A stretch of 40,031 nt of DNA from Rosenbergiella metrosideri (GCF_022602565.1 NZ_JALBCV010000002.1:196553-236583), one strand, 5' to 3'; counted from the first letter of the stretch, positions 25,411 through 36,596 are shown. Numbers and translations are program-made. The notes: a model not told the origin generated them from the sequence alone.

Positions 25411-25751
25411 ACAATGTTTCCGCACTCGGAAGAAATGGTGTGCATGATTGGTTATTATTGCGCGCCGCCGCGATTCTTATTGCACTCTATGTTGTGTATA
25501 TCCTGGGCTTTTTTGTTGTCAGTGGCCCGCTAACCTATGATATGTGGCGCGGCTTCTTTGCCATGCCTTTCACCAAGGTATTTACGCTCCTCACCCTTTT
25601 ATCGATCCTCATTCATGGTTGGATTGGTATGTGGCAGGTACTGACAGATTACGTCAAGAACCTTGCTGTCCGTCTGGTCGTGCAACTGATTATTATTATC
25701 GCATTAGCGAGCTATGCGATTTATGGCACATTTGTGGTATGGGGTGCGTAA
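25404..25751 (+). CDS. sdhD: succinate dehydrogenase hydrophobic membrane anchor
   Basis: Second membrane subunit of complex II, 115 residues as in E. coli, with three transmembrane helices. Haem ligand His71 ([10 protein letters not shown]) and quinone-site Asp82-Tyr83 (LTDYVK) are present. It overlaps sdhC by 7 bp, and its TAA overlaps the sdhA ATG by one base, so translation is coupled through the operon. Confidence 0.97.
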   Translation: MVNNVSALGRNGVHDWLLLRAAAILIALYVVYILGFFVVSGPLTYDMWRGFFAMPFTKVFTLLTLLSILIHGWIGMWQVLTDYVKNLAVRLVVQLIIIIALASYAIYGTFVVWGA

Positions 25752-27517
25752 TGAAACTGCCTGTTAGAGAATTCGATGCGATTGTGATTGGTGCGGGTGG
25801 CGCGGGAATGCGTGCTGCGCTTCAAATCTCACAGTCTGGTCAAAGTTGTGCGTTATTATCAAAAGTTTTCCCGACACGTTCCCACACGGTTTCCGCGCAA
25901 GGGGGTATCACGGTTGCGCTCGGGAATACCCATGAAGATAACTGGGAATGGCATATGTACGACACCGTCAAAGGCTCCGATTATATCGGCGACCAAGACG
26001 CGATCGAATATATGTGTAAAACCGGCCCCGAAGCGATTTTAGAATTAGAACATATGGGGCTTCCGTTCTCTCGCTTGGAAGATGGGCGTGTTTATCAACG
26101 TCCGTTCGGCGGACAATCGAAGAACTTTGGTGGAGAGCAAGCGGCACGAACGGCCGCCGCCGCCGACCGTACTGGCCATGCCTTACTGCATACCCTGTAT
26201 CAACAAAATTTAAAAAACCATACCACCATATTTTCTGAGTGGTACGCTTTAGATTTAGTCAAAAATGCCGATGGAGCAGTAGTAGGCTGTACGGCAATTT
26301 GTATTGAGACCGGTGAAGTCGTTTATTTCAAAGCACAAGCGACGGTACTGGCAACGGGCGGAGCAGGGCGTATCTATCAATCCACCACCAATGCGCACAT
26401 TAATACCGGTGATGGGGTGGGCATGGCGTTACGCGCTGGTGTACCGGTACAAGATATGGAAATGTGGCAGTTTCACCCAACCGGCATCGCGGGCGCAGGT
26501 GTGCTAGTGACTGAAGGGTGCCGCGGCGAAGGTGGCTATCTGCTTAATAAGCATGGTGAACGTTTCATGGAACGTTACGCGCCTAATGCTAAAGACCTTG
26601 CGGGTCGTGATGTGGTCGCGCGTTCAATGATGATTGAAATTCGTGAAGGCCGGGGTTGTGATGGTCCTTGGGGCCCACATCTTAAGCTTAAACTCGATCA
26701 CTTGGGTAGCGAAGTCTTGGAATCACGCTTACCAGGTATATTAGAGTTGTCTCGCACCTTTGCTCATGTGGATCCGATCAAAGAACCTATTCCGGTCATC
26801 CCAACGTGTCACTACATGATGGGCGGGATCCCGACGAAAGTGTCTGGCCAAGCCTTAACCGTCGATGAACAGGGTAACGATGTTGTCGTGCCTGGACTCT
26901 TTGCTGTTGGCGAGATTGCTTGTGTATCGGTTCATGGCGCTAACCGCTTAGGCGGTAACTCACTTCTCGACCTGGTGGTATTTGGCCGTGCAGCGGGCTT
27001 ACATTTACAAGAATCTATCGCCTCGCAGGGGCAACTGCGTGAAGCGACGGAAGAAGAGATTGCGCAAGCGATGAGTCGCTATCAACGTTGGGAAAATAAC
27101 CGTGAAGGCGAAGACCCAGCTGAGATCCGTAAAGCGCTTCAAACCTGTATGCAACATAACTTCTCGGTATTCCGTGAAGGTGATGCCATGGCTAAAGGCC
27201 TAGAAGAGTTAAAATCGATTCGTCAACGTCTGCAAAACGCTCGTCTTGATGACCGTTCACCTGACTTCAATACGCAGCGTATTGAATGTTTGGAGTTGGA
27301 TAACCTGATGGAAACCGCCTTTGCAACGGCGGTAGCGGCAAACTATCGTACAGAAAGCCGTGGCGCGCACAGCCGTTTCGATTACCCAGAGCGGGACGAT
27401 GAGAAATGGTTATGTCATAGCCTCTATCTGCCACAGAGCGAGAGTATGACCCGACGTGAGGTGAACATGCAGCCTACGCTGCGCGAAGCGTTCCCTCCTA
27501 AAGTGCGTACTTATTAA
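25751..27517 (+). CDS. sdhA: succinate dehydrogenase flavoprotein subunit
   Basis: Catalytic subunit that oxidises succinate to fumarate with covalently bound FAD. It has 588 residues, as in E. coli. The dinucleotide-binding motif is [13 protein letters not shown], the FAD-linked His45 lies in [12 protein letters not shown], and the active-site motifs FHPTGI and [11 protein letters not shown] are present. The start at 25751 ([10 protein letters not shown]) is taken although the frame is open 207 bp further upstream inside sdhD. sdhB follows by 15 bp. Confidence 0.98.
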   Translation: MKLPVREFDAIVIGAGGAGMRAALQISQSGQSCALLSKVFPTRSHTVSAQGGITVALGNTHEDNWEWHMYDTVKGSDYIGDQDAIEYMCKTGPEAILELEHMGLPFSRLEDGRVYQRPFGGQSKNFGGEQAARTAAAADRTGHALLHTLYQQNLKNHTTIFSEWYALDLVKNADGAVVGCTAICIETGEVVYFKAQATVLATGGAGRIYQSTTNAHINTGDGVGMALRAGVPVQDMEMWQFHPTGIAGAGVLVTEGCRGEGGYLLNKHGERFMERYAPNAKDLAGRDVVARSMMIEIREGRGCDGPWGPHLKLKLDHLGSEVLESRLPGILELSRTFAHVDPIKEPIPVIPTCHYMMGGIPTKVSGQALTVDEQGNDVVVPGLFAVGEIACVSVHGANRLGGNSLLDLVVFGRAAGLHLQESIASQGQLREATEEEIAQAMSRYQRWENNREGEDPAEIRKALQTCMQHNFSVFREGDAMAKGLEELKSIRQRLQNARLDDRSPDFNTQRIECLELDNLMETAFATAVAANYRTESRGAHSRFDYPERDDEKWLCHSLYLPQSESMTRREVNMQPTLREAFPPKVRTY

Positions 27518-27532
27518 GAGGCGGAAAGACTT

Positions 27533-28246
27533 ATGAAAATCGAATTTTCAGTATATCGCTATAACCCAGAAGTTGATGACGCTCCGCGTATGCAAGATTA
27601 TACGCTGGAGGCGGAGGAAGGGCGCGACATGATGTTGTTAGACGCGCTCATTAAACTGAAAGAGCAAGATCCGACTCTCGCGTTTCGTCGTTCTTGCCGC
27701 GAAGGGGTTTGCGGCTCTGACGGCATCAACATGAACGGTAAAAATGGGCTGGCTTGCGTCACGCCGGTCTCTGCACTTTCAGGTAAGGGTAAAATTATTA
27801 TCCGCCCGCTACCAGGATTACCGGTTATTCGTGACTTAGTGGTCGATATGGCGCAGTTCTACACGCAATATGAGAAGATTAAACCATTCTTACTGAACGA
27901 TAATAAAAATCCACCTGCTCGTGAATTTTTACAATCTCCGGAAGATCGCGCACATCTTGATGGACTGTATGAGTGTATTCTCTGCGCCTGTTGCTCGACC
28001 TCCTGCCCGTCGTTCTGGTGGAACCCCGATAAATTTATTGGTCCAGCAGGATTACTCGCAGCTTATCGTTTTCTCATCGACAGCCGTGATACGGAGACTG
28101 AGTCGCGGTTGGATCATTTAGACGATGCTTTCAGCGTATTCCGTTGTCATAGCATTATGAACTGTGTCAATGTTTGCCCTAAAGGTCTTAACCCGACCAA
28201 GGCGATTGGACACATTAAATCCATGTTACTGAGACGTGGTGCATAG
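27533..28246 (+). CDS. sdhB: succinate dehydrogenase iron-sulfur subunit
   Basis: Carries electrons from FAD to the quinone site. At 237 residues it is one shorter than E. coli SdhB. The [2Fe-2S] motif shows Cys55, Cys60, Asp63 and Cys75 (CREGVCGSD, then NGLAC). The [4Fe-4S] and [3Fe-4S] cysteines lie in CILCACCSTSC and in CHSIMNCVNVCPKG. The ribosome site AGGCGG lies upstream. The gap to sucA is 215 bp and contains two strong RNA hairpins. Confidence 0.98.
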   Translation: MKIEFSVYRYNPEVDDAPRMQDYTLEAEEGRDMMLLDALIKLKEQDPTLAFRRSCREGVCGSDGINMNGKNGLACVTPVSALSGKGKIIIRPLPGLPVIRDLVVDMAQFYTQYEKIKPFLLNDNKNPPAREFLQSPEDRAHLDGLYECILCACCSTSCPSFWWNPDKFIGPAGLLAAYRFLIDSRDTETESRLDHLDDAFSVFRCHSIMNCVNVCPKGLNPTKAIGHIKSMLLRRGA

Positions 28247-28255
28247 CAGTATCAA

Positions 28256-28331
28256 GCGGGGAGGGTGGCTCCCCGCAGTGACAAAGGTGCCTTTGGCAAT
28301 TTGATACCTCCACCCGTCGAATTGCCAAAGG
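28256..28331 (+). other. two stable hairpins between sdhB and sucA
   Basis: The first stem is GCGGGGAG/CTCCCCGC with a 5-nt loop (28256-28276). The second is CCTTTGGCAATT/AATTGCCAAAGG, 12 bp with an 18-nt loop (28290-28331). Neither is followed by a U-tract, so they are unlikely to be full terminators. Stems here may protect the 3' end of sdh mRNA after processing or lower suc expression relative to sdh. Confidence 0.7.
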
Positions 28332-28461
28332 TTCCCTACGGGGGCAGTACTTATTGCACTCGTATCGCTGAACCGATAGAACAGAGCGGTCATCTGTTTG
28401 GGTATCTCCGTTTAACGGTGAATTATATTACGAAAAGCATAGCATTGCTTAAGGGATCACT

Positions 28462-31272
28462 ATGCAGAATAGCGCAATGAAATCCTGGCTAGACTCATCC
28501 TGGCTGGCCGGCGCGAACCAGTCTTACATCGAGCAGTTGTATGAGGATTACCTCACCGACCCTGACTCGGTGGATAGTGTCTGGCGTGAAAGGTTCGCAC
28601 AATTCCCCGCGGACGCACTAAGACCTGATCAATATCATTCCACAACGCGAGAATACTTTCGGCGGTTAGCCAAAGATGCCACGCGTTACACCACCTCGGT
28701 GAGTGACCCTGAAACCAATTCTAAACAGGTTAAGGTACTGCAGCTCATCAATGCTTTTCGTTTCCGCGGCCATCAAAAAGCGAATCTCGATCCATTAGGG
28801 TTGTGGCAGCAAGAAGATGTGCCGGATCTCGATCCTGCCTTTCACGGTTTAAGCGCTAGCGATTTTAACGAGAGCTTTAACGTTGGATCCTTTGCCTCAG
28901 GCAAAGAGACAATGAAACTCTCCGAAATTTTCGACGCATTGAAGCAGACTTACTGTGGATCAATCGGCGCAGAATACATGCATATAACCAACACTGAAGA
29001 GAAACGTTGGATTCAACAACGTATTGAATCAGTCGCGGGGCAAGCAACCTTTAGTGCAGAAGAAAAGAAAAAATTCTTAAAAGAGCTCACTGCTGCCGAA
29101 GGGATGGAAAAGTATTTAGGGGCTAAATTCCCGGGTGCTAAACGTTTCTCCCTTGAAGGTGGGGATGCGCTAATCCCAATGCTTCGTGAGATGATCCGCC
29201 ATGCCGGGAAACAAGGCACGCAAGAAGTCGTGCTGGGCATGGCTCACCGTGGCCGCCTTAACGTGCTGATTAACGTTCTTGGTAAAAAAACACAAGATCT
29301 GTTCGATGAATTCGCGGGTAAACATCATGAGCACTTGGGTGCAGGCGATGTGAAGTACCATATGGGCTTCTCCTCGGATCTGGAGACAGAAGGGGGCCTA
29401 GTGCATTTAGCCTTGGCATTTAACCCTTCTCACTTAGAAATTGTTAGCCCAGTTGTCATGGGGTCGGTGCGTGCGCGACTCGACCGCTTGGATGAACCCT
29501 CTGCGATCAATAAAGTATTGCCAATTACCATCCATGGCGATGCTGCAGTTATCGGTCAAGGCGTAGTGCAAGAGACACTGAACATGTCTCAAGCACGGGG
29601 GTATATGGTCGGCGGTACCGTGCGTATCGTGATCAATAACCAAGTCGGTTTCACCACCTCAAATCCTAAAGATGCCCGCTCCACGCCATATTGTACGGAT
29701 ATCGGCAAGATGGTTCAGACGCCAATCTTCCACGTCAATGCCGATGATCCTGAAGCGGTTGCCTTCGTGACGCGCTTAGCCTTGGACTACCGTAATAACT
29801 TCAAGCGTGACGTCTTTATCGATCTGGTCTGTTATCGCCGCCACGGTCATAACGAAGCCGACGAACCCAGTGCAACACAGCCAGTGATGTACAAAAAAAT
29901 TAAGCAGCATCCGACACCCCGTAAGATTTATGCCGATAAGTTAACCGCCGCGAATGTGGTGAGTGCGGGCGAGGTGACGGAACTGGTTAATCTCTATCGC
30001 GATGCGCTGGATGCGGGTGAGTGCGTGGTTGAAGAGTGGCGCCCAATGACGCTGAACTCTTGTACTTGGTCACCTTATTTAAATCACGAGTGGGACGAAG
30101 ACTATCCTGCGACAGTCGACCAGGCTCGGCTAAAACAAATGGCGGTGAATTTAAGCCAGATCCCGGCTGAAATTGAAGCGCAGTCTCGAGTGAAGAAAAT
30201 TTATAACGACCGTTATGAAATGGCGGAAGGGAATAAAGCGTTCGACTGGGGCGGTGCAGAGAACTTAGCCTATGCCACCTTGGTGGATGAAGGCATCTCG
30301 GTACGCTTATCCGGTGAAGACTCCGGGCGCGGGACCTTCTTCCATCGTCACGCGGTAATTCATAATCAAAGTAATGGCTCTACGTTCACTCCGCTTCACC
30401 ACGTCCGTAAAGGTCAAGGCGTATTCAAAGTGTGGGATTCAGTATTATCTGAAGAAGCCGTACTGGCCTTCGAATACGGCTATGCGACGGCCGAGCCGCG
30501 TACTCTGACGATTTGGGAAGCACAATTTGGTGACTTCGCCAATGGCGCTCAGGTCGTGATCGACCAGTTCATCAGTTCTGGTGAGCAAAAATGGGGACGG
30601 ATGTGTGGATTGGTGATGTTATTACCTCATGGCTACGAAGGCCAAGGTCCAGAACACTCATCTGCGCGTCTTGAGCGTTACCTCCAGCTCTGTGCTGACC
30701 AAAATATGCAGGTCTGTGTGCCGTCAACGCCAGCCCAGGTATACCACATGTTACGCCGTCAGGCTTTACGGGGTATGCGCCGCCCGCTGGTGGTGATGTC
30801 GCCGAAATCGCTTCTGCGCCATCCGTTAGCTATTTCGACAATGGATGAACTGGCACAAGGCGAATTTATGCCTGCCATTCCAGAAATTGATTCGTTAGAT
30901 GCGCAGAAGGTAAAACGCGTCGTACTCTGCTCCGGTAAGGTCTATTACGACTTATTAGAGCAACGTCGTAAAAATGAACAAGATAACGTTGCGATTATTC
31001 GTATTGAGCAGCTATACCCGTTCCCGCACAAAGCGGTTCAACAGGCAATCAGTGCCTATAGCCACGTTACAGATTTTGTTTGGTGCCAAGAAGAGCCGTT
31101 AAACCAAGGTGCTTGGTACTGTTGCCAACATAACTTCCATGATGTCGTCCCTGCAGGGGCTAAATTACGCTACGCTGGCCGGGCGGCTTCCGCTTCTCCA
31201 GCTGTGGGATACATGTCTGTTCACCAAAAGCAGCAGCAAGAATTAGTTAATGATGCGCTGAACGTTGATTGA
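28462..31272 (+). CDS. sucA: 2-oxoglutarate dehydrogenase E1 component
   Basis: Thiamine-diphosphate-dependent decarboxylase of the 2-oxoglutarate dehydrogenase complex; it makes the succinyl group passed to SucB. It has 936 residues (E. coli 933). The N-terminal E2-binding segment (MQNSAMKSWLDSSWLAGANQ) is conserved. The ThDP site includes GMAHRGRLNVL and GDAAVIGQG, and the dehydrogenase C-terminal half contains SGEDSGRGTFFHRH and PHGYEGQGPEHSSARLER. It ends 15 bp before sucB. Confidence 0.98.
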   Translation: MQNSAMKSWLDSSWLAGANQSYIEQLYEDYLTDPDSVDSVWRERFAQFPADALRPDQYHSTTREYFRRLAKDATRYTTSVSDPETNSKQVKVLQLINAFRFRGHQKANLDPLGLWQQEDVPDLDPAFHGLSASDFNESFNVGSFASGKETMKLSEIFDALKQTYCGSIGAEYMHITNTEEKRWIQQRIESVAGQATFSAEEKKKFLKELTAAEGMEKYLGAKFPGAKRFSLEGGDALIPMLREMIRHAGKQGTQEVVLGMAHRGRLNVLINVLGKKTQDLFDEFAGKHHEHLGAGDVKYHMGFSSDLETEGGLVHLALAFNPSHLEIVSPVVMGSVRARLDRLDEPSAINKVLPITIHGDAAVIGQGVVQETLNMSQARGYMVGGTVRIVINNQVGFTTSNPKDARSTPYCTDIGKMVQTPIFHVNADDPEAVAFVTRLALDYRNNFKRDVFIDLVCYRRHGHNEADEPSATQPVMYKKIKQHPTPRKIYADKLTAANVVSAGEVTELVNLYRDALDAGECVVEEWRPMTLNSCTWSPYLNHEWDEDYPATVDQARLKQMAVNLSQIPAEIEAQSRVKKIYNDRYEMAEGNKAFDWGGAENLAYATLVDEGISVRLSGEDSGRGTFFHRHAVIHNQSNGSTFTPLHHVRKGQGVFKVWDSVLSEEAVLAFEYGYATAEPRTLTIWEAQFGDFANGAQVVIDQFISSGEQKWGRMCGLVMLLPHGYEGQGPEHSSARLERYLQLCADQNMQVCVPSTPAQVYHMLRRQALRGMRRPLVVMSPKSLLRHPLAISTMDELAQGEFMPAIPEIDSLDAQKVKRVVLCSGKVYYDLLEQRRKNEQDNVAIIRIEQLYPFPHKAVQQAISAYSHVTDFVWCQEEPLNQGAWYCCQHNFHDVVPAGAKLRYAGRAASASPAVGYMSVHQKQQQELVNDALNVD

Positions 31273-31287
31273 TAAAAAGGAAAGACA

Positions 31288-32505
31288 ATGAGTAGCTTAG
31301 AAATTTTCGTTCCCGATTTACCGGAATCTGTTGCCGATGCCACGGTTGCGACCTGGCATAAACAGCCTGGTGACAGCGTCCAGCGCGATGAAGTGCTGGT
31401 AGAAATTGAAACCGATAAAGTGATCTTAGAGGTGCCAGCAGCAGCCGACGGTATTTTAGAGGCCATTGTTGAAGCTGAAGGCGCGACAGTCGTTTCTCGT
31501 CAATTGCTGGGCCGCCTTAAAGAGGGTAATAGTGCAGGGAAAGAGAGTTCGGCTTTGCCTGCTACGGCTCAGGTCTCTACCCCAGATGCCGCACCGACTG
31601 AGGAGAGCAGTGACGAGTCCAACGACTTCTTAACGCCTGCCATTCGCCGTCTTATCGCTGAACATACCTTAGACGCGACACAGATCAAAGGTACCGGAGT
31701 CGGTGGACGCATTACGCGTGAAGATGTAGAGAAGCATCTGGCTGCGGCAAAATCAGCGCCGAAAGCAGAAGCCGCTGCGCAATCTGCCCCCGCAGCGATT
31801 TCTAATCGTAGTGAGAAACGTGTTCCTATGACACGTTTACGTAAACGTGTCGCAGAGCGTTTATTAGAAGCCAAGAACAGCACGGCGATGTTGACCACCT
31901 TTAACGAGGTCAATATGAAACCGATCATGCAAATTCGCAAACAATATGGTGAAGCGTTCGAGAAACGTCATGGCGTTCGTTTAGGTTTCATGTCTTTCTA
32001 TATCAAAGCGGTAGTTGAAGCCCTTAAGCGCTACCCAGAAGTGAACGCCTCCATCGATGGCGACGACGTGGTATACCACAACTACTTTGACGTCAGCATC
32101 GCGGTGTCAACGCCACGTGGCTTAGTCACGCCTGTACTTAAAGACGTTGATGCACTAAGCATGGCGGATATTGAGAAGAAAATTAAAGAACTGGCTATCA
32201 AAGGGCGCGATGGCAAGTTGACGGTTGAGGAATTGACCGGCGGTAACTTTACCATCACCAATGGCGGGGTATTTGGGTCGCTGATGTCAACGCCAATCAT
32301 CAACCCACCACAAAGCGCAATCTTAGGTATGCACGCTATCAAAGATCGTCCTATGGCGGTGAATGGACAAGTTGAAATCCTGCCTATGATGTACCTCGCA
32401 CTTTCTTATGACCACCGTCTTATCGATGGCCGTGAATCAGTGGGCTACCTCGTAGCGATCAAAGACTTACTTGAAGATCCTGCACGTCTGCTGCTGGATG
32501 TCTAA
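31288..32505 (+). CDS. sucB: dihydrolipoyllysine-residue succinyltransferase (E2)
   Basis: Core of the 2-oxoglutarate dehydrogenase complex; it transfers succinyl from lipoyl-lysine to CoA. It has 405 residues, as in E. coli. One lipoyl domain (about 1-80) has the modified Lys44 in ETDKV. A peripheral-subunit-binding domain follows around 112-150 ([13 protein letters not shown]) after an acidic linker. The catalytic domain ends with His376 and Asp380 in [11 protein letters not shown]. The ribosome site AAGGAAAG precedes the ATG. Lipoamide dehydrogenase (E3) is encoded elsewhere. Confidence 0.98.
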   Translation: MSSLEIFVPDLPESVADATVATWHKQPGDSVQRDEVLVEIETDKVILEVPAAADGILEAIVEAEGATVVSRQLLGRLKEGNSAGKESSALPATAQVSTPDAAPTEESSDESNDFLTPAIRRLIAEHTLDATQIKGTGVGGRITREDVEKHLAAAKSAPKAEAAAQSAPAAISNRSEKRVPMTRLRKRVAERLLEAKNSTAMLTTFNEVNMKPIMQIRKQYGEAFEKRHGVRLGFMSFYIKAVVEALKRYPEVNASIDGDDVVYHNYFDVSIAVSTPRGLVTPVLKDVDALSMADIEKKIKELAIKGRDGKLTVEELTGGNFTITNGGVFGSLMSTPIINPPQSAILGMHAIKDRPMAVNGQVEILPMMYLALSYDHRLIDGRESVGYLVAIKDLLEDPARLLLDV

Positions 32506-32561
32506 TTTACTGTGGCGTGTACTCTGCACGCCTATTTTTTGACCTGAATGGATAATACCCT

Positions 32562-33728
32562 ATGAATTTACATGAATATCAGGCGAAACAGCTCTTTGCA
32601 CGTTATGGCTTACCTGCGCCGTCTGGTTATGCTTGTACTACGCCTCGCGAAGCTGAAGAAGCAGCCTCTAAGATTGGTAGCGGACCTTGGGTAGTAAAAT
32701 GCCAAGTTCATGCGGGCGGCCGTGGTAAAGCGGGTGGCGTGAAAGTGGTAAAGAGTAAAGAAGAGATCCGTAGCTTTGCCGAAAGCTGGTTAGGTAAGAA
32801 TTTAGTGACTTACCAAACTGATGCACAAGGTCAGCCGGTTAACCAAATTCTCGTCGAAGCCGCTACCGATATCGATAAAGAGCTTTATCTGGGCGCAGTC
32901 GTTGACCGCAGTACCCGCCGAGTCGTGTTTATGGCCTCAACAGAAGGCGGCGTTGAAATTGAGAAAGTGGCTGAAGAGACACCACACTTAATTCATAAAA
33001 TGGCGTTGGATCCGTTAACCGGCCCAATGCCTTACCAAGGCCGTGAGCTTGCGTTCAAATTAGGGCTGGAAGGTAAACAAGTCAGCCAATTCGCGAAAAT
33101 CTTTATGGGTTTAGCGAAGCTATTCTTAGAGCGTGATTTGGCACTCGTTGAAATCAACCCATTAGTGATCACCACTGAAGGCGATCTGATCTGCCTAGAC
33201 GGCAAACTGGGCGCTGACAGTAACGCAATGTTCCGTCAACCAGAACTGCGTGAAATGCATGACCCAAGCCAAGAAGATTCTCGCGAAGCGCATGCCGCGC
33301 AGTGGGAACTTAACTACGTTGCCTTAGAAGGTAATATCGGCTGTATGGTGAACGGTGCGGGCCTAGCGATGGGGACCATGGATATTGTTAAACACCATGG
33401 TGGCCAACCGGCTAATTTCCTTGACGTTGGCGGCGGCGCCACTAAAGAGCGCGTGACTGAAGCCTTTAAAATTATTCTTTCAGACGACGCGGTGAAAGCG
33501 GTCCTTGTCAATATTTTTGGTGGGATTGTTCGTTGTGACTTGATTGCCGACGGTATTATTGGGGCAGTTGAAGAAGTTGGTGTAAATGTGCCTGTTGTCG
33601 TTCGTCTTGAAGGGAACAATGCTGAATTAGGTGCACAACGTTTAGCAGAAAGTGATCTAAATATTATCGCAGCTACCAGTTTGACTGACGCTGCCCAGCA
33701 AGTTGTCGCTGCGGCGGAGGGTAAATAA
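32562..33728 (+). CDS. sucC: succinate-CoA ligase, beta subunit
   Basis: ATP-grasp subunit that binds nucleotide and succinate in the enzyme converting succinyl-CoA to succinate with ATP or GTP formation. The 388 residues equal the E. coli length. The N-terminal ATP-grasp region has [16 protein letters not shown], and Mg-binding and succinate-site segments include [10 protein letters not shown] and [16 protein letters not shown]. Its stop overlaps the sucD start by one base (TAATG). Confidence 0.98.
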   Translation: MNLHEYQAKQLFARYGLPAPSGYACTTPREAEEAASKIGSGPWVVKCQVHAGGRGKAGGVKVVKSKEEIRSFAESWLGKNLVTYQTDAQGQPVNQILVEAATDIDKELYLGAVVDRSTRRVVFMASTEGGVEIEKVAEETPHLIHKMALDPLTGPMPYQGRELAFKLGLEGKQVSQFAKIFMGLAKLFLERDLALVEINPLVITTEGDLICLDGKLGADSNAMFRQPELREMHDPSQEDSREAHAAQWELNYVALEGNIGCMVNGAGLAMGTMDIVKHHGGQPANFLDVGGGATKERVTEAFKIILSDDAVKAVLVNIFGGIVRCDLIADGIIGAVEEVGVNVPVVVRLEGNNAELGAQRLAESDLNIIAATSLTDAAQQVVAAAEGK

Positions 33729-34603
33729 TGTCTATTTTGATTGATAAGAATACTAAAGTCATTTGCCAAGGTTTCACCGGTGGCCAGGGTACATTCCACT
33801 CAGAACAGGCGATCGCATACGGGACGCAAATGGTTGGCGGTGTCACACCAGGAAAAGGCGGGACGACGCACTTAGATCTGCCTGTATTTAATACCGTACG
33901 CGAAGCTGTTGAAGCGACTGGCGCAACGGCGTCAGTCATTTATGTTCCTGCACCCTTCTGTAAAGATAGTATTTTAGAAGCGATTGATGCAGGGATTAAA
34001 CTGATCATCACCATCACCGAGGGCATCCCTACGCTGGATATGCTCACTATTAAGGTGAAATTGGATCAAGCCGGTGTACGCATGATCGGCCCTAACTGCC
34101 CAGGTGTAATTACCCCAGGTGAATGTAAGATTGGCATCATGCCCGGTCATATCCACCAACCTGGTCGTGTCGGAATTGTCTCACGGTCAGGTACCCTGAC
34201 TTATGAAGCGGTTAAGCAAACTACCGATATTGGCTACGGCCAATCGACCTGTGTCGGTATTGGTGGTGACCCGATTCCGGGTTCAAGCTTTATTGATATC
34301 CTCGAGTTATTCGAGAAAGATCCGCAAACTGAAGCTATCGTGATGATCGGTGAAATCGGTGGTAGCGCAGAAGAAGAAGCGGCCGCTTACATTAAAGCCC
34401 ACGTAACCAAACCTGTCGTAAGCTACATTGCCGGTGTAACAGCGCCTAAAGGTAAGCGTATGGGTCATGCAGGGGCGATCATTGCAGGGGGTAAAGGGAC
34501 TGCTGATGAGAAATTCGCTGCTTTAGAAGCTGCTGGGGTCAAAACTGTGCGTAGCCTCGCCGATATCGGTGATGCGGTGAAAGCCGTTCTGCCTGCACGC
34601 TAA
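33728..34603 (+). CDS. sucD: succinate-CoA ligase, alpha subunit
   Basis: CoA-binding subunit that carries the phosphohistidine intermediate. It has 291 residues (E. coli 289). The CoA-binding Rossmann loop is [14 protein letters not shown], the nucleotide-facing segment is [10 protein letters not shown], and the phosphorylated His247 lies in RMGHAGAII. It is the last gene of the eight-gene sdh-suc operon. Confidence 0.98.
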   Translation: MSILIDKNTKVICQGFTGGQGTFHSEQAIAYGTQMVGGVTPGKGGTTHLDLPVFNTVREAVEATGATASVIYVPAPFCKDSILEAIDAGIKLIITITEGIPTLDMLTIKVKLDQAGVRMIGPNCPGVITPGECKIGIMPGHIHQPGRVGIVSRSGTLTYEAVKQTTDIGYGQSTCVGIGGDPIPGSSFIDILELFEKDPQTEAIVMIGEIGGSAEEEAAAYIKAHVTKPVVSYIAGVTAPKGKRMGHAGAIIAGGKGTADEKFAALEAAGVKTVRSLADIGDAVKAVLPAR

Positions 34604-34621
34604 GTTACCTTAATATCAATC

Positions 34622-34648
34622 AAGCCATCGACCCGTCGGTGGCTTTTT
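34622..34648 (+). terminator. intrinsic terminator of the sdh-suc operon (possible sRNA 3' end)
   Basis: Stem GCCATCGA/TCGGTGGC (one G-T pair) with loop CCCG followed by five T residues, 20 bp after the sucD stop. In E. coli the 3' UTR of this operon releases the Hfq-bound small RNA SdhX (RybD). The short UTR and clean terminator here would allow the same, but I cannot confirm a matching seed. Confidence 0.85.
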
Positions 34649-34722
34649 GTATTCAAAATTAAAACATTAATAGTGATCTAATTTAACAAGGAAAAATTTC
34701 TAAAAATATACTTATAAGATTT

Positions 34723-34736
34723 TAGATCGAGATCAA
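34723..34736 (+). promoter_or_regulatory. FNR-like site upstream of cydA
   Basis: TAGATCGAGATCAA matches the FNR consensus TTGAT-N4-ATCAA in nine of ten defined positions. It is about 280 bp upstream of the cydA start. FNR control of cydAB is established in E. coli. Confidence 0.45.
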
Positions 34737-35015
34737 TTAACCCTCTGTTAGTTTCTAGAAATAATTAATCACTAAGATTACATTATCTTCCACTATCACC
34801 GTCAGCTCTTCTCGAACTCAATATTCTTTGTTGAGGAAGAAGGCTATCTTAATTAAAGAGATAGATTCGGGCACCGGCAGATAAGAAGCAGCCTAATCAT
34901 AATTCCTCTCATGACTATTAAGCTGAGTTATTAACATTATCTATTTAGATTTCATTGAGTTTATTGAAATAATTTCCAGTAACTGGTGAAAACTAGAGTG
35001 AAACAAGGAGTAAGA

Positions 35016-36578
35016 ATGTTTGATATTGTCGAACTCTCTCGCCTACAGTTTGCTTTAACCGCAATGTACCATTTTCTTTTTGTCCCGCTAACGCTGGGTA
35101 TGGCCTTTCTGCTGGCGATTATGGAAACGGTCTATGTTTTTACCGGTAAGCAAATCTATAAAGATATGACGAAGTTCTGGGGTAAATTGTTTGGGATCAA
35201 TTTTGCCCTCGGCGTCGCCACTGGACTGACGATGGAATTCCAGTTTGGCACTAACTGGTCTTATTATTCACATTATGTCGGTGATATTTTTGGTGCACCC
35301 TTAGCAATTGAAGGATTAATGGCCTTCTTTTTAGAATCGACCTTCGTGGGGTTATTCTTCTTTGGCTGGGATCGCTTAGGGAAAGTGCAGCATTTAGCGG
35401 TTACTTGGTTAGTGGCATTGGGCTCCAATTTATCTGCGTTATGGATATTAGTTGCAAATGGCTGGATGCAAAATCCGATTGCATCAGAATTTAATTTCGA
35501 AACCATGCGAATGGAAATGGTGAGCTTCTCCGAATTAGTACTCAATCCTGTTGCTCAAGTCAAATTTGTACACACCGTCGCCTCTGGTTATACCACCGGT
35601 GCGATTTTCGTTTTAGCGATCAGCGCCTGGTACTTATTGAAAGGGCGCGATGTTGCTTTTGCTAAACGCTCTTTTGCTATTGCAGCAAGTTTTGGTATTG
35701 CGGCCGTACTCTCTGTCATCATTCTTGGTGACGAATCTGGGTATGAAATGGGCGATGTGCAAAAAACTAAGTTAGCGGCGATTGAAGCGGAGTGGGACAC
35801 GCAACCTGCGCCTGCTGCGTTTACCCTATTTGGCATACCAGACCAACAGGCCGAGAAAAACCATTATGCGGTTCAAGTACCCTATTTACTGGGATTGATC
35901 GCTACCCGGTCGACCGATAAGCCGGTACTGGGTTTGAAGGACTTATTGGCCGAACACGAAATTCGTATCCGCAATGGGATGAAAGCCTATGCCCTGTTAA
36001 CCGAGTTACGTAATGGCAATCAAGACTTAGCGGTACGTGAAGCCTTCGAAAGTCATAAAAAGGACTTAGGTTACGGGCTACTCCTCAAGCGCTATACCTC
36101 GAATGTCAGTGATGCAACTGAAGCACAGATTCAGCAAGCTACCAAAGATTCTATTCCGAGCGTTGCCCCCCTCTATTTTTCCTTCCGCATCATGGTGCTG
36201 TGTGGGGTGCTTATTTTCTTAGTTATTGCAACGTCGTTCATTACCGTAATACGTAATCGGATTGGCAAAAATCGCTTTATTTTGAAGGCAGCAGTGTGCG
36301 CACTGCCTCTCCCTTGGATAGCGGTAGAGTCAGGATGGTTTGTTGCGGAGTATGGTCGTCAACCCTGGGCAATCGGTGAGGTACTGCCCACTGCAGTGGC
36401 TAACTCGTCGTTAACTGTGGGTGATTTGCTTTTCTCGATGGGATTAGTGCTAGGGCTTTATACCTTATTCATCATTGCTGAGATGTATTTAATGATTAAG
36501 TTCGCTCGTTTAGGGCCATCTAGTCTGAAAACGGGTCGTTACCATCATGAACACTCTGCGGATAACGCTTCAGTTTAA
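35016..36578 (+). CDS. cydA: cytochrome bd-I ubiquinol oxidase subunit I
   Basis: Large haem subunit of the high-affinity terminal oxidase that oxidises quinol and reduces oxygen. It has 520 residues (E. coli 522). The N-terminus [19 protein letters not shown] gives haem b595 ligand His19, and the glutamates of the proton path lie in [15 protein letters not shown]. The long periplasmic Q-loop contains [18 protein letters not shown] and a C-terminal Q-loop part. The start at 35016 is chosen for its AAGGAG site and family N-terminus rather than the in-frame GTG at 34986. cydB follows by 18 bp. Confidence 0.98.
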   Translation: MFDIVELSRLQFALTAMYHFLFVPLTLGMAFLLAIMETVYVFTGKQIYKDMTKFWGKLFGINFALGVATGLTMEFQFGTNWSYYSHYVGDIFGAPLAIEGLMAFFLESTFVGLFFFGWDRLGKVQHLAVTWLVALGSNLSALWILVANGWMQNPIASEFNFETMRMEMVSFSELVLNPVAQVKFVHTVASGYTTGAIFVLAISAWYLLKGRDVAFAKRSFAIAASFGIAAVLSVIILGDESGYEMGDVQKTKLAAIEAEWDTQPAPAAFTLFGIPDQQAEKNHYAVQVPYLLGLIATRSTDKPVLGLKDLLAEHEIRIRNGMKAYALLTELRNGNQDLAVREAFESHKKDLGYGLLLKRYTSNVSDATEAQIQQATKDSIPSVAPLYFSFRIMVLCGVLIFLVIATSFITVIRNRIGKNRFILKAAVCALPLPWIAVESGWFVAEYGRQPWAIGEVLPTAVANSSLTVGDLLFSMGLVLGLYTLFIIAEMYLMIKFARLGPSSLKTGRYHHEHSADNASV

Positions 36579-36596
36579 ATTATCGAGGACGCATTC

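Larger units (their letters stand above)
34604..35015 (+). promoter_or_regulatory. sucD-cydA intergenic and cydA control region
   Basis: 412 bp, strongly AT-rich after the suc terminator. One FNR-like site is visible (34723-34736). Several TGTTA-type motifs near 34745-34760 and 34925-34940 could be ArcA half-sites. E. coli cydA has several promoters controlled by ArcA and FNR; I could not assign a single -35/-10 pair here. E. coli carries mngR, mngA and mngB in this interval, and no trace of them is present. Confidence 0.55.

Noticed and set aside
25544-25750. N-terminal extension of sdhA reaching into sdhD
   Set aside because: Internal start inside sdhD without family similarity; the ATG at 25751 gives the exact 588-residue family length.
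28265-28480. 71-codon frame between sdhB and sucA
   Set aside because: It runs through the two RNA hairpins and into sucA in another frame, with no ribosome site and no recognisable product.
33314-33799. 161-codon open frame antisense to sucC/sucD
   Set aside because: Shadow of two highly conserved genes; composition and lack of a start context argue against coding.
34986-35015. GTG start ten codons upstream of cydA
   Set aside because: The ATG at 35016 has AAGGAG at the right distance and matches the CydA N-terminus whose His19 is a haem ligand.
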